Below, in pieces: positions 46,831-58,920 of a stretch of 64,000 nt of DNA. Below the pieces are notes generated by a model. It saw only the letters and a program-made list of their open reading frames with translations, made no database searches and was not told where the DNA came from. Source of the stretch: Casuarius casuarius (Eukaryota; Chordata; Aves; Casuariiformes; Casuariidae). The translations under genes and the position numbers were made by a program. Every line of letters starts with the position of its first letter. The first letter of the stretch is position 1. The DNA lies in contig PTFA01000092.1 of the NCBI GenBank assembly GCA_003342895.1, forward strand, positions 1,747,279 to 1,811,278, given 5' to 3'.

Positions 46831-47839
46831 TGTGGGTAGCGTTGCTTTTCCGTTAGCGAGTGGGTAGGGGAGGAGGCATTGGGGCGCGTCTTGCTCCAGT
46901 GCAGCAGGAGCTCTTCTGCGCTTTATCCCCTGACCCTGTGGATGAGGCAGTTCCTACGGGGCAAACGTGGACCTTCTGCTTTCACCGGGCTACAGCCACC
47001 AAGCATGGAGATATTTCAGTGCCTCAGTTTTTCAGCTGGCTCTAGGATGGGTAGATATTTTAACAATCAGAGTAGCAGGAAAAAAAGCAGGTAACTCATC
47101 TCTCCTGAGCTTCCAGAATGGGTTGGTTCAAGTTTTAGGTCTGTTGTTTCCTACTTGCCCGGGTAGCTTGTTTCCCCCAGCTGCTCACACAGCCTGCGAT
47201 TCCCCTCGTTGCTTCTCAGAGTGCATGGAGGGATCCTCATGGGCACATGCAAGGTGAGGATGTGTAAGAAAAAAATCAATTTAGTATTCTAATGAGAATT
47301 AGGTATCCAGATCCCTTAGACAGCTCTGTAAATACCAGGCAGGGAGCACAAAGGGATCTTCTCCGTCGCTCCGGGGCATACTCGGGGGATCAGGCACAGC
47401 ACTGCTCCAGTCCTCCCCACTCTTGGCGAATTATCGCTCTCATCCTTGAAGGCTCTTCATTTTGTTTATATCGTCAAATACAGAGTTGGGGAAAAAATCA
47501 TGCTCCTTTAGAGGGCTGCAGTACTGGCAGGCAGGCAGATGCTGTGTGAGCTGATGGGGAAAAGGAGGAGAGACTCTTTTCTGCTAGCTTTTCTGGAAAA
47601 AAAGATATGTTTAAAATACTGGCCACGCAAACATGCGTGCACATGCAAAGCCCCTAGCTGCTGTGTGTGTATTCACAAGGGGTTCAAATTGTACTTGAAA
47701 TTGTGCAACCCTGATCTATACAGATTAGAAGCTGACTTAGATTGCAATTAAGTCAAGGGAAGTCAGGAGCTTAGATAACGATTATCGTTTTCTGCTTTTT
47801 GGAAGACCCAATCGGTAAAAAAAAGGGGGGGGGGAGAAA
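46831..47839. other. Unique intergenic DNA; G10 run
   Basis: No gene recognised. A ten-base G run (47825-47834) follows an A run and lies at the edge of the next candidate element. TTGCAATTA occurs at 47742-47750. Short frames on the plus strand are unsupported. Confidence 0.5.
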
Positions 47840-48200
47840 AAACAGTGTATCTGTGCATAAGCACTAATAAATTGTCATTAAGCAGTTCTATCCTTATTGC
47901 ACAAATTGTGATAATATGGAATATTTGTAATTAGCAGCACAATTTATTAAAGCTATACTATCTTGGGTTGGTGCTCTCACAACCAAATGCAGTTTGGGAT
48001 TTTGAAGCCAACCATTTTTTAATCACTGGAGCACTTCATTTTTAGTAAATCCAACCCTAATTTTTGTTATCCCTTGCCGGGCTTTACTTGAAAAAAGTTT
48101 AATTTGGTTGAGATCCCCTCAAAATCATCTCTGCTTAATGCCTTCCAGATTTCTGCAGTCTGTCTGCCCATTTTGTGCAAAACAGACAAGCAAGCAGTAA
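47840..48200. promoter_or_regulatory. AT-rich candidate conserved non-coding element
   Basis: A dense run of homeodomain-like words (CTAATAAATTGTCATTAAG near 47864-47882 and TGTAATTAGCAG near 47926-47937, followed by AATTTATTAAAG) lies in low-CpG complex sequence. No frame or repeat family is seen. Sequence to the right remains AT-rich but less distinctive. Confidence 0.4.
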
Positions 48201-49400
48201 TCAGCAGCTATACCCGTCTTGCATTAAATGTCAGTTTGCTGCTTTGAGATTTTTCATGTGCATTTGAAAAGGGCGTAGCAGGATGCAGCCCACATAAAAA
48301 GAGAGATAGAGCAGAAAAATAGTGTTCATTATTGGAGAGAAGTAAGTAAATGATAAGAGATGATTTAGAGATCCTGAATGTAAAATGCATGATCCAAACA
48401 TTCAGAAATGGACTGCTCCCAGACTATTAGGAGTTGAAGGTCACGCCACATGTCATTGGAAAGGTAATTTTCTCTAGATTTTGAAATAGGATCTCAGATT
48501 TGACCTATGCCCTCCATGTCAAGAACATCTGGGCATCCTTAATACATCTATTCCTTTTACTTTTTTTCTTTTTCCTTTGTTCCCAGTATGATAGGACAGA
48601 GTCTGGTTTTGAAGAAGGAGAAAATGGACTACTGAATTTCAGTTTTAGCATTGCTGCGGACTTATCTGTGACCCTGGACAAGTCATTTCAAGCCTTTTAG
48701 TCCCCACTTACCAGCAAGATGGGATTGGATATAAAAATGCCTATATAACTCATGCTTGGGTCTGAGTACTTAATTAATTAATGCTTGTAAGTCATTTTGT
48801 GATCTTCACATGAAATCAATCCCTCACAGTGCATTTAAAAATGCTTCCATTGGTTTAAAAGGGTTGGGGATGAAATTTGTTTCCCTTAAATAAAACATTT
48901 TTTTCAAATCAGTAGGAATTGAACTGTGATCCCACAGGGTGCAAAATAGCATGAATAATTTCTAATGCTTTTATTGGATACTTTTCACTACCTTTGGACA
49001 CTAGAATTTAAACATCTTTCTCTTAAAACTTCTGTTCCTGTTGATTTCTGCTAGAAATATGGATGTTTAGTGCATCTGCAAGCCAGGCCATTGCTTACTG
49101 AAATTAAGCATCCAAAAATACAGCTCCCTTTGGAAAATATAGGTGCCTCTATGCATCCTTTTCCCTTCTCTTTTGACTGGAAATCGTGAGATTTATCTGT
49201 ATGGACTGGAGAGAAACAGGAGGAAGAGAAAGCGGAAAAGCTGCCAGGCTGTTTCTGTAGACATGTCTCCTCAGTATTTTCGGGTGCCTCTTCATGGAAA
49301 AATCACAGTTTCTGCTTCTGTGCAATAATCCAGATCTTCAAATTATTCTGTTTCCTAATTTCCAATGAAATCTTTAAGAACGAGATGCCAAAGTTTTTCC
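48201..49400. other. AT-rich, CpG-poor intergenic DNA
   Basis: No gene recognised. A 12-base palindrome TTAATTAATTAA lies at 48770-48781. The short plus-strand frames (48500-48700 and 49143-49328) lack splice context and motifs. The CpG scarcity is compatible with either old conserved DNA or decayed repeats. Confidence 0.45.
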
Positions 49401-50740
49401 AAGGCTTGAATCTAAATCCTTTCCCTTCAAAAAACCTCCAAGGTCGTGTAACTCAGGACATCGCGTCTGGCTGCTGAGGAGAAGGAAGGGCCAAGATCCA
49501 CTGCCCGATGTTGCAGGAGCTGGAGAAGCCGGGGGGCCGTTCCCGCGTCCCCACAGTCCTTTCAGACCTCCACAGATTTCTGTGTTTGAAGAGATGCTGC
49601 AATTTTGGTGGGCAGCGCTGGTGTCTCAGACTGACTCACCCCCTTGGATCTGCTTCCCCCATGGTGGGAAGGGGAGTGGGGAGGCGTGGTGCAGTAAAAG
49701 GGCTTTCGAGGTTCCCAGACGGAAGGTGCCATCAGAAGGTGGTGTGCTCCTTTCCCTGCGCCCCGTTTGCAGGTGCACGGGGGAGAGATAACGAGAGCTT
49801 TGCTGCAGTGTGCATTTCACACCGTTTGCAGTACTGCAGCGTAAAGTCCGTGAATGTTCACAAAAGAAACGTTTTCCCCAGGGTAAGAGGTGTTTCTGGA
49901 GCAGGAAGTTTACCGTGTTGTTCCTGGGGGTTGGCATTGCGTATGCTGAATGCGATTGGGGAGCTCTGCACTGCAGAGAGATCTAAGGTCAAGTGCTTCG
50001 TTTCTGCTTTAGCGTCAGCCTTGCCCAGATCCCGTCTAGAGGAGCGCAAGCTCGAAGCAGCGCCTGGGCAGAGAGGCGGCTCGCTGGGGACCTCCTCCCT
50101 CTCTCGCCCGCTTCCCCGCAGCCCGTGGCCGTCGCTGGGCTTGTTTCTGCCCAGGAGGGAGAGATGCTGCCACTTGGTTTCTTGTTTTTGCTTATCTTCT
50201 CTTTATGGGAGGAACAGAGCTAATCGGCTGGATGGCCAGGATGTGCGTCGGGAAACTGTAATGGGAGTTTAAATCCCTTTCCCTCCCTCGGAAAAGCCAG
50301 ACCCAAGCCCTCCTCCCTCCTGCGCCAGGCACTCGGGCGGGAGGTGCTCAAGGGCCGTATCATGAGCTGCTGAACGCCCGCCTAGGTCGACCCCTTCCCT
50401 GCCCGTGCTGCCCCCGCCGTCAGCCTGAACCCTGCAGCACCGATGCTGCTCAGGGAGCCTGTAAAAACCCATCCCAAACCTGGAAATCCAGGCTGGGACC
50501 TTGTTCCCCCGCCAGAAAGGCCTCAGTACTTCGAACTGCCCCCCTGGTGCGGGACAGCGGAGGGATCTGCAGTGATGCTCCGGGGCAGAGCAAGTATTTG
50601 CAGACCTGGATTCGGGGGTCACGTCAAAATCCTGGCTAAACGTTCTGGCTAAGGTGAACTTAAAAACAAAGTCATCTTGCAAATGGTTCCCCCCGCAGGT
50701 TGAGACATGCTGTGGAGGATAATGTTAGCTCCCGCAGTCT
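49401..50740. other. Mixed-GC DNA with the longest open frame, not called coding
   Basis: The 254-codon plus-strand frame 49508-50272 is the longest in the window. It has no recognisable domain, no compositional periodicity visible to me, and overlapping frames on the same and opposite strands. CpG is dense near 50020-50160. I treat it as chance, with low but non-zero probability of a lineage-specific product. Confidence 0.45.
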
Positions 50741-50749
50741 CACAGAGAC

Positions 50750-50890
50750 AGGGAGAAAGCAGCTTATTTCCATATCTTAATTAAAATTTCCATTAATCCC
50801 ATCTGAGGCCTCGTAACTTCAAAAACTTGGACAAAAAACCCCAACACTTATTTCCGATAAATATTTTAGACTAATTGTTCTGAGGTAGCA
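50750..50890. promoter_or_regulatory. Short AT-rich candidate element
   Basis: CATATCTTAATTAAAATTTCC (around 50770-50790) and CATTAATCCCATCTGAGGCC with later TTTCCGATAAATATT words form a compact low-CpG block between GC-richer flanks. It could be a single enhancer core. Evidence is motif texture only. Confidence 0.3.
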
Positions 50891-51779
50891 GACATCTCTT
50901 GCTGGTGAATATCAACTAGCCGTGGGTCTTGCACGCTGTTTAAAGGCGAACCGCAAGGGTTTTGTTTGTTTGTCCTCTGAAAATTACTGAGCATCCCAAA
51001 TGCCAGAGGTAGGAAGCACGTTGAGCAAACACCCCGGGCTGAGCTGGACCGCCGTAACTCACGTGTGATTACTGTGCTTGCGCGGCAGCAAGGCTCTGCA
51101 GCGTGGAGGCTGCGCTTAAGCCTCGCACGACCCTGCGTGCGTGCTCGGAGCCCTGCGGCTGCCCAGGCGGCAGCGACGTGGCTTGTCCCGTGCCGGGAGC
51201 TGCTGGGGCAAAGGAGCTGCTGACTCAGGAAAACATCTCTGTGCAATGTCCTTATTCTCCAAGACAGGCGAGTGTTTGTACAAAAGCAGGTGAGAATCGG
51301 TGACTTGAAGACAAAGCTCAGCAGTGAATTTCCTCAGCCGTCCAGTTCCCAAACTCTGTCCGGTTCCCAAACTCTGTGTCTGAGGGACTGCTTGGAGAAA
51401 GGAGACACGGGCTTTGGATGTGCTAAAGGCGGAGCTGCTCGTGCCCGTGGAGGAGCGGAGCGCTCGGGGTGGGGACCTGCATGGGGACCTGCGTTGCCTT
51501 CACCCCCTGCCTCACCCCAGGCACAAGGGGCTCCTGCTCCTCCCTGCCCAGGGAACCTCCCCGTGGGATCACGCCATCGTGCCGCCCCCGTGCTCGTTCC
51601 CTTGGACGTTCGTCGGGAAGCCAGAGGAGATCGAGGCTGTTCCCTCTGTGGAGGGAGTCAGGGATTCTCCTCCTTTAAACCTGGATCTCGAGCAAAGCCT
51701 GAACACCCTTAGCCGTAACTCCATCCGGGCTTTCCGTCTCCCCATCGCTTGTCCAGCAGTGACCCCCAAACCTTTCTAA
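50891..51779. other. Mixed CpG-rich intergenic DNA with small duplication
   Basis: No gene recognised. CpG-rich spots lie near 51000-51200. An 18-bp tandem duplication at 51342-51377 is listed separately. Overlapping frames on both strands are unsupported. Confidence 0.5.
51342..51377. repeat. 18-bp tandem duplication
   Basis: Adjacent 18-base copies at 51342-51359 and 51360-51377 differ only at one A/G position, each ending TTCCCAAACTCTGT. It is a small recent-looking local duplication. Confidence 0.9.
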
Positions 51780-52140
51780 AGGAAGCTTTCCATGGAAGAA
51801 ACAGCACCATTAATGACAGCTTCATTCTCCTGCCTGGTCGCAGGAGATGGCTGAGAAACTGCAGCCAGATTTGGAATGGGTAAAAGAAAAAACAAGATAA
51901 ATGGTTTTCCTTTGGTATTTAAAATCGTGCTTCTGCCTCGTTCCTAACTGACAATGTTTTTAAAGTCTGAGTTAGAGAGGTTGGAGTAACATTGCTGGAG
52001 CTTTTGTTCCAAGTGAAATTTATCATTTTGAATTTGCTTTAAATTGTTATTCTGTGCACCCGAGCAAAGAATTGCAAACACTGGTTTGGGATTGCCTGAC
52101 AGCAGGATCCTGCAGCCGCTGCATTTCAGCCAGATCTATA
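51780..52140. promoter_or_regulatory. Candidate conserved non-coding element
   Basis: Complex, low-CpG sequence contains CACCATTAATGACAGC (a TAAT word next to a TGACAG core) near 51806-51821, CAAGATAAATGG near 51892-51903, and AATTTATCATTTTG near 52017-52030. No open frame of note. The adjacency of TAAT and TGACAG resembles HOX-MEIS composite sites, but this is inference. Confidence 0.4.
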
Positions 52141-53610
52141 ATTAGAGCCTAACGTGGCAAAGGACCCCTTCATGCCACCTCTAAGAGCGGAAACCACGTG
52201 CGTGCTTCTCCTGAGACACGAGCCTGCAGCCAGACTGTCACCTTCAAGCGTGGCCCTGGGATCTTCAAGGGTGCTCGGTTTTCTGTTCAGATGTTTGCTG
52301 GGGGCGGAGGAAGGTAGCAATACACCGTCCCCTTCAGCGAGCTGGGTTTGTGCGTCTTGATTTTCTAAAAACTCTGTTTTAACAACAGGAAACCAAGAAT
52401 AATGGTTGTTCTACCTACAAGCAATGTTTTCCGTCCAGTTTTTGACTGTAAGTGTCCCAGGTCTGGTCGCATCCGTAGCAGCACCGGGAAGGACTGTCCT
52501 TGGGCAGGGGTTCGTTGTTACCCGCCCGGATGCCCCCAGAGGCGATGGGAAAGCTGGCACCGAGGGGCAGAGCCAGGGTCACCGTCTTCATGCTCCCGCA
52601 ACCGCAGGTCCCGCAGCAGATTGCCGCTTTTATGCCCTGAGAAGACCCAGCTCAAGGATTCCCGGCAGCGGAGGGTCCTTCCTCAGGCGCTCGCAGGGAG
52701 GCATCCAAACCGCCGCGGCTGCAGCGAGGAGGTGGCTGGTGGGGAAACGCTGGCGTTGATGCAGAAGAGAGAAGCAGGCGAGGGGAGCACAGCGCTGGCG
52801 TGCGGCTTTGGGGCTGTTTCTCAGGCTTTCAACCATCCCTTTTGCAAAGCGCGTAGCTCAGCAGAAGCCAAGGCCCATCTCCCACATTCCCGCTTCCTCC
52901 TCTGCTCTCTGTGCTCACGGCCCAGGAGCGGGCCATGGGAGCGCTGGTTTGGGATACGGAAATAATAATAATTTTATCCAGGGGAGAATCATTTCTTACT
53001 GTTCGAATCCGTGCAGTAGTGAGCAAAGTGTGTTCAAGTTTTGTTCAGCGCTGCATCTCGGGTGTTTGGAGAGATGCACAGTCGGACAGGGCTGTTCATC
53101 CAAGGCGCTGTGTCGCACAGGATCAGGCCTGTTTAACGGGGTTTCAGGTACGGAGGCAAGAAATGAGCCAGGTAACCACGCCGAAGCCGAACGCCGCAGG
53201 GGAGAGATGGGGTGGACCCCAGCCCAGGTCGTTCAGATCTTCTGCTGGGGCAGGAGCACGCGTCTGCGTGGCTTCCCGCGCGCGGCGGCGTAGGGAAACG
53301 CGAAGGGAAGGAGTTCCTCTCCGGCTTTGCACTTATCATGTAAGCGGCAGCCGAGGAGAAGAGCAGCCATAATTAAACGGTGATGCTGAGCCCTGGTGCC
53401 CCTGAGGTGACATCCTCGAAATGAACTGAACATTGAAAATGGCAAACTGCGAGGGACACAGTGACAGGTCCTCCGTGCTCGTAGATCACCCCTGAGTGGC
53501 AGAAAATTGGACACAGATCGCGGGGACAGTAGGAAAGAGCACTGGGGATGGGGGGAGAAGGGGAGCAAACAACCTCTGCTAAAACGAGTCTGCCTAGTTG
53601 CTAGGGGAGT
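52141..53610. other. CpG-moderate unique DNA
   Basis: No gene recognised. Plus-strand frames of 187, 161 and 153 codons (52402-52965, 52808-53293, 52911-53372) overlap one another in different frames and have no recognisable domain. A strong donor word CTG|GTAAGT lies just beyond, near 53627, but no convincing upstream exon could be delimited. Confidence 0.45.
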
Positions 53611-53619
53611 GGGACTCCT

Positions 53620-54070
53620 TGCTCCTGGTAAGTAATTTCAATTTGTACCTATATTTATAACAGTATGAAGATACGTTTTATAATCTGTGTAATAAAGAAC
53701 CTCATCAGCAACTTCTCAAAGAAACTTGTTATTACGGAGAATGACACTCTAATTGCCTCCAGACATTTAGCTTGTCTAGTGAGTGAAGTAACCTGATAAG
53801 CTATTGAGCTATTAAGTGATGTAGAATCAATTAATGTAGTTAGATAAGAAAGTAATACCCTACCTAGGTAAACTAAGTAATATGTGTCAAACTAGTCACT
53901 ATTAATTCAGGTCCAGAAAAGCATGGCGGACCAGCGTAATTCCCAGTAACCTCAGCACTGCACGAAATCGAGAGGGCGTGTTTTTGCCAGAGAAAAATAA
54001 TTTTCAAAAAATCATTTGTAAAATAAATAAGGACAAAGCTAGAATTCATTGCAATTTTTATTTTCTCTGG
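53620..54070. promoter_or_regulatory. AT-rich candidate conserved non-coding enhancer
   Basis: A complex low-CpG block has TCTAATTGCC, CTGATAAGC, AATCAATTAATG, TAGATAAG (AGATAA at 53842-53847) and ACTATTAATTC words. The density of homeodomain and GATA words, with no simple repeats and no open frame, matches the other strong candidates at 17.6 and 40.7 kb. Confidence 0.45.
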
Positions 54071-54589
54071 AATACTTTCCATACCTCTGAGAAATGCACG
54101 ACTGAATACAGCACTGCAAAGATGCTTTGATTGTAGGCACTGGTTTCCTGATCCTTGGAAAACCAGAGATGGGGAAAACGTATCTTGAGCATCCACACAC
54201 GCACGTGGACGCACATATGAGTCGGAGGACTGGGCGTACAGTTGCCTAAGTCACCTCTTACGCAGGCTTGCACGCACGGCGGTGGTGAGCAGTGCACACC
54301 TATCCGTTAATGCCTCTATACCCTTGTAGCTTAACGCAGAAAAAGCTTGTAGGGCTCGGAGAGGTCGGGCTGTTGGCTACCGCGGCTGATGTACGGACAA
54401 GGCGACAGACGGGGAAGGGTCATGGTGCCTTGTGTCGATACAGAGCAAGAAATGTGTGAGGACTTGGTTCTAGTCCCAGTTAATTTTGTCCCTGTCTGAT
54501 CTAGCTCCGGGTGTGATTGTCTGGAGGGTGTTAGAGCATAAGAAAGGAGAACGGGTAAGAAATTGCCATCGGTCTGTCTCACTGCTGCG
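54071..54589. other. Unique intergenic DNA
   Basis: No gene or repeat recognised. Opposed short frames carry no motif. A short interrupted CACACGCACGTGG stretch lies near 54195-54207. Confidence 0.5.
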
Positions 54590-54970
54590 CCAGGTTTGCT
54601 GGCCCGGGACCTTGTCCCTGCAGCCGGGGAGGGCAGGGGAAGCTCAGGGACTCTCCGAGCGTTCGCACGTGGCACGGCGTCACCCCGCGCGAGCTGGGCA
54701 CGCGGGGAGGCTCGCTCGAGCCCCGCGTCCGCTCCGGCCACCGCGCTGGAGCTGGCTGCCCTGGCTGCACCCGTGTCTCCCCACCTCCTGCTTTCCTTGC
54801 ATCTCCCCGAGCTTTGGGAAGGAGGTTTCTCAGCCGTGAGGTCTGATTTATCCGGGCTCCCTGCTCGGGTTTGTTCTCACCTCGTCTCCCGCTTGCCTGG
54901 CTGTGTGCAGCGCCCCTCTGCAAGGTTTGGAAACCCCTGGAGCCCGGGGGCCGCGGTTCAGGGTTGAGTT
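54590..54970. promoter_or_regulatory. CpG-rich islet
   Basis: CpG-dense sequence, strongest at 54655-54750. Frames on both strands here are long because stops are scarce, and none is recognisable. It may be a regulatory islet. No promoter word is distinctive. Confidence 0.3.
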
Positions 54971-57299
54971 CAGGCACATTTTTACAATTCATCCGGAGGT
55001 TGGGTCCCACCCAGCAGCCTCTTATGGAAAGAGCGTGTTACACACCTCGGCTTTTCTTAGAGACGTTTGCCAAGCTGGAAGATGCCGGGCAGTTTGTCAG
55101 AGGCAGGGGACACTTCCAGCTGCCAGTGGGACGGTTGGCGTTGGTATAGACTGTGGTGCTTAGGCACCAGGCTTGCTTAAAGCTCTTCTAAAAATCCCTC
55201 CAAGTGGCCATTTGAAACTTCAGAAACCTACAGTCCTTTGGAAACTTGGCCCTAGACCTATGGGGGATATGGCAAACTCTTGCCAGAAGCTTTATTGTAC
55301 ATTATATTGTGGATTAGCTCGTGACGGAAGAGTATTTGGGACAAAACTGACATTTACTTCCCTAAAATGTCCTTCCTCCAGCCCCGTACCTGGGATGTAA
55401 CTACCTGGTAATCCCGATATTCCTTTTGTTTGCAAAGATTTGCTGTGAAGGACCACGGCAATTCCCTGCGGACCACCAGGCAGCAGTGAAAGATCAATCA
55501 GTTGTGTTAAATTTAGTAAAACGAAAACAACAACAGCGAATGTTTTAGTGCTTCGGCTCTGGCGCTTGGATGTGGTGCAGTATTTGAAATTTTGTTTCTG
55601 ATCCTCTTTAAACAAGAACAACTCGCAGCCATCCGAATTGATTTGCTTAGTGCGCCGTTCGGCATTCAGGGTGTGATTTGAGTTGTTAGCCTCGCGTCCT
55701 CGCGCTGGGCTGTTTTCTCGCGCTTGTAGCAGAGCAGCCTTCCCCGCCGAACTGCTCGCGCAAGGCGCGTCGATGCTGTGCGCTCCGGCTCAATCGGCAT
55801 CGCTGAGGCTCCTGACGAGAAGGTGCTTGTTAGGACAAACGGGTTGAGACCAGAAAAGCGGGGAGAGTGACAAATAAGAAGTATCTCATTCTTCATAGGA
55901 GAGATTCTTTATTTCAGAAAATTCTTTTCACCGATTTCCAGTTATTCGCTTCCTGCACCTCTGACAGCGATGGGCTTACAGTTGCTTTACGCAGTGTTTG
56001 TGTTACCCCTCCTTGCAACCGTGGGAACCTATCTTGCGTTGGTGTAACTTGGGGCAGATTGAGGTGTATTTTAAAAAATACTCTGCCTCTTGCATCTCAG
56101 AGGAGGCTGGCAGAAACCTTGCCCTGACTCTACGCTAGCTGACAAGGTTTCCGGAGGAAGAAATGCTTGAGGAACTCCTTGAAGCACAGCATGCATCGAC
56201 TCCGCACCCTCACTTTTGGGGTGCACCATTCATAGACACCCAAGGAAGCAGTAATCCGGGTACACCGAGCGCCCTCCTTAGTGCTACAAAACTTGAGCTG
56301 GAGCCACCCAAATGGTCACGTATGCTCCCAGCCGAGCTGTCCACACTCAGCCTTGTGCTACTGCAGCTGCAGTTGCAGTCAGCCTAGCTCGGATGTGTCT
56401 GCACATTTGCGTACCGTGTAGATATGTCCAAAATGCTCAGCTTCACCTAGCTGGGCATCAGCCCTGTGACCCTCGTGTGTGTGCGTGGTCTTTGTGCGCG
56501 ATGCTGGGGAGGATCCCTGCCCAAGCCGGCTGGTGCAGATCATCCATGCTGCTGGAATCCCGCATCCCTTGCGGTGGGCAGACTTGGCCCAGGTCACCTC
56601 TGGGCTCATGTGAGCTACTGTAGCCCTGAGCTGTAATTAGAAAAATTGTTATTGTTTTCAGGTAGATAGGGTCTGAAATAACAGAGAAATGTACAGTAGC
56701 CCAGCAGAGTCGTAGACCTCTAGAGAGGGGCTGGAAGAATGTGTTGTGCGAAGGCCTCTGAGGCTGCAAGAGCTCCTGGGGCTGGTGTTTTAGGGCTGCT
56801 AGGGGTGAAGGGATTCAAATTGCATCCCTTGCATTAGCAAACAACCAGGTGGCTGTGCCCGGGTCTCTTTAAGTTGGCTTGTTCCAAAAAGGAGCTTGAT
56901 AGCGAAGTAGCGTGAGTGCAGCAGAGACAACCAGAGACCAGAGCCTTGGAGTGGAAAAGGGAGAAGTCAAAATGATGGTATAAACACACCCTTCAAGAGC
57001 TGAGAAGCAAAAGGAGGGGCTTTGCATGGTAAACTGAAGTGCTGTAGAAAACAGCGTGGAAGACTGAGCATAGGATTTGTGATATAGCAAATGAATTCCT
57101 CACTACTTGATCTCAGCAAAAGTTCCGAGAATTATTACTAAAGAACAAGAAAGGCAAGATTCCTCTCGGGGATCCTTCGTACACAAGTAGCTGTTGTGAC
57201 CTACGTGGTTTTCAGTCCTTTCTGGGGTTTGATGTTTCATACGTAGACAGTTGCCAGCAGAAATTTTGCTTACACCATAATTTTCCATTTGCTGCTAGA
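54971..57299. other. Unique intergenic DNA with a CpG-dense spot
   Basis: No gene recognised. 55680-55870 is notably CpG-dense over about 150 bases. The remainder is mixed and unique, falling to low CpG after 56600. Short frames are unsupported. Confidence 0.5.
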
Positions 57300-57760
57300 C
57301 TTCAGACAGACGAGTGCAAACTGTTCTTTCTGAAATTCAGGAGATAATTTTGCATTCAGTGTGAACACTGTGAACCTTCTAATTTTTTCTTTAATAAGGG
57401 TTTGGCAATTCAAAGTGTCTGTTCAGTTAGTCAGTAAAAACACCTAAGATCCATGCAAAAAAAATACACAGGCTTAGAGATGAACTGTAAGTTGATGGTG
57501 GCTAGTATTAGATATCCTCAGTGATTGGTGATGTCAACCCTTTTTTTTATTTACCCTGTCTGTATTGAAGCAGAAGTGTCAAAGATAATTACAGAAGGAA
57601 GAAATTAACACATACATGCACATTTTCTAAGTACTTTTATTTGCTCTAATTCCTTTGTCGTATTTTCCAATATTATGGAAAGATAATGATCATCAAGATA
57701 AATTCTGAAATCTAGCCAACTACTCTCTACTGAGAGGAGGTCAAATGGAAAAAAAATAGA
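57300..57760. promoter_or_regulatory. Weak AT-rich candidate element
   Basis: Low-CpG complex sequence with AAAGATAATTACAG near 57581-57594 and GGAAAGATAATGATCATC near 57676-57693. The latter includes the palindrome ATGATCAT. Less distinctive than the other candidates. Confidence 0.25.
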
Positions 57761-58559
57761 GAAGGAGAATATTTGTGCTTTCCAGGGCAGAAGTTAGGGA
57801 GACGTGACTGCATTTCTCGCCTTTCGGATAATTTCCATTTTAACCCAACAAGCTTTATGGTGGGACAGCAAGTAGGAGGCAAGGATTTTCCCAGTGAATG
57901 ATTTTTAATTAGTTAAAAAACCTAGTAAATTTTGAAACGTTCACCCAGATTGTTATATCCACAGTAAATAATAGTAATAAACTCTCCCTCTCTGCCCCCG
58001 TCTTGCTACATACAGGCAAATGCAAGCACAGGTTAGCAAAACCCCACTTTCTTTTGTTCTCTTTGTTCCCTTTGTTCACTATGCCGTAATGAAAAATGAC
58101 AGCCATATTTATTGTAACATTCCTGCAGGAACGCGGAGATAATTACCTGCCCTTAGCACGGGAGAGCAAAACGAGCGGGAGCTTCCTCTCCTGCCACCTC
58201 CCTGGGACCCCACCGCCGCGTCTGCACGGAGCGCAAAGCGCCGGACCGCAGCGGCCGAGGAGGACGGTGGCGTTGCGAGGCTGTGTTGCGTACGGGACCT
58301 TGTGTGCGTGGTTCTTGTTCGCCTTCCTTAGGTGGATGGTTGCAGGGAGCTCGGTTATGATGTGCTGGTCTGCGGTGGGAGGAGAAGCGGGGACAGAGGG
58401 TGCCTCGCTTCCCCTTGGGCGGGTGGCCATCCTCTCCGTGCCAATGGTAGGAAGAGCTGCTTCTTTCCTCTTTCCGAGCTCTTCCAGTGCTCGTCCGCAG
58501 CCTCTGGCTGAGTATTTCCCCATATCTCAGGTCCAGCGCGGAAGACTGGGGACTCGGTA
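57761..58559. other. Unique DNA grading into CpG-rich islet
   Basis: No gene recognised. 58130-58470 is CpG-rich, with opposed frames on the plus strand (58096-58560) and minus strand (58143-58523). Neither is recognisable, so neither is called. Confidence 0.5.
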
Positions 58560-58920
58560 GCTTTTACTATTTTCTTCAGCCTAGTGGGAGTAAGACCAGT
58601 CTATCCCATTGAGGCCCACTCATGTAACTAGGTGCCTCACTATATATTTTTTTACAATTAGTTTTCTAATCCATGTTTCTGTTTAATGGAAATTTAAAAA
58701 CAAAACCTATTTAGCCTTTAATAAGAACAATCTTTTCATATCTCAGTATTTTTGTTCTCCGCATTTATTTCCTCAAGTAGCTGGAGCTTTTCAGGCTGAT
58801 TATTTTTTAAGGTATTAAAAATATAATCCATATGATTTATTAAAATATAATTAAATGTGTTATCATATTTTCAGCAACCTGTTATGCCTAGGGAGCATTT
58901 TACAAGTGCACATAGATTTT
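58560..58920. promoter_or_regulatory. Very AT-rich candidate element
   Basis: Nearly CpG-free AT-rich block with ACAATTAGTTTTC, TTAATAAGAACAATC, GATTTATTAAAATATAATTAAATG and GTTATCATATTTTC words. It is complex rather than microsatellite-like and lies between a CpG-rich islet and ordinary DNA. Confidence 0.35.

Noticed and set aside
49508..50272. 254-codon open frame, the longest in the window
   Set aside because: No recognisable domain or repeat, overlapped by frames on the same and opposite strands, and located in stop-poor GC-rich DNA.
52990..53015. tRNA T-loop-like GTTCGAATCC
   Set aside because: The flanking bases do not form a T stem and no A box or acceptor stem is present.
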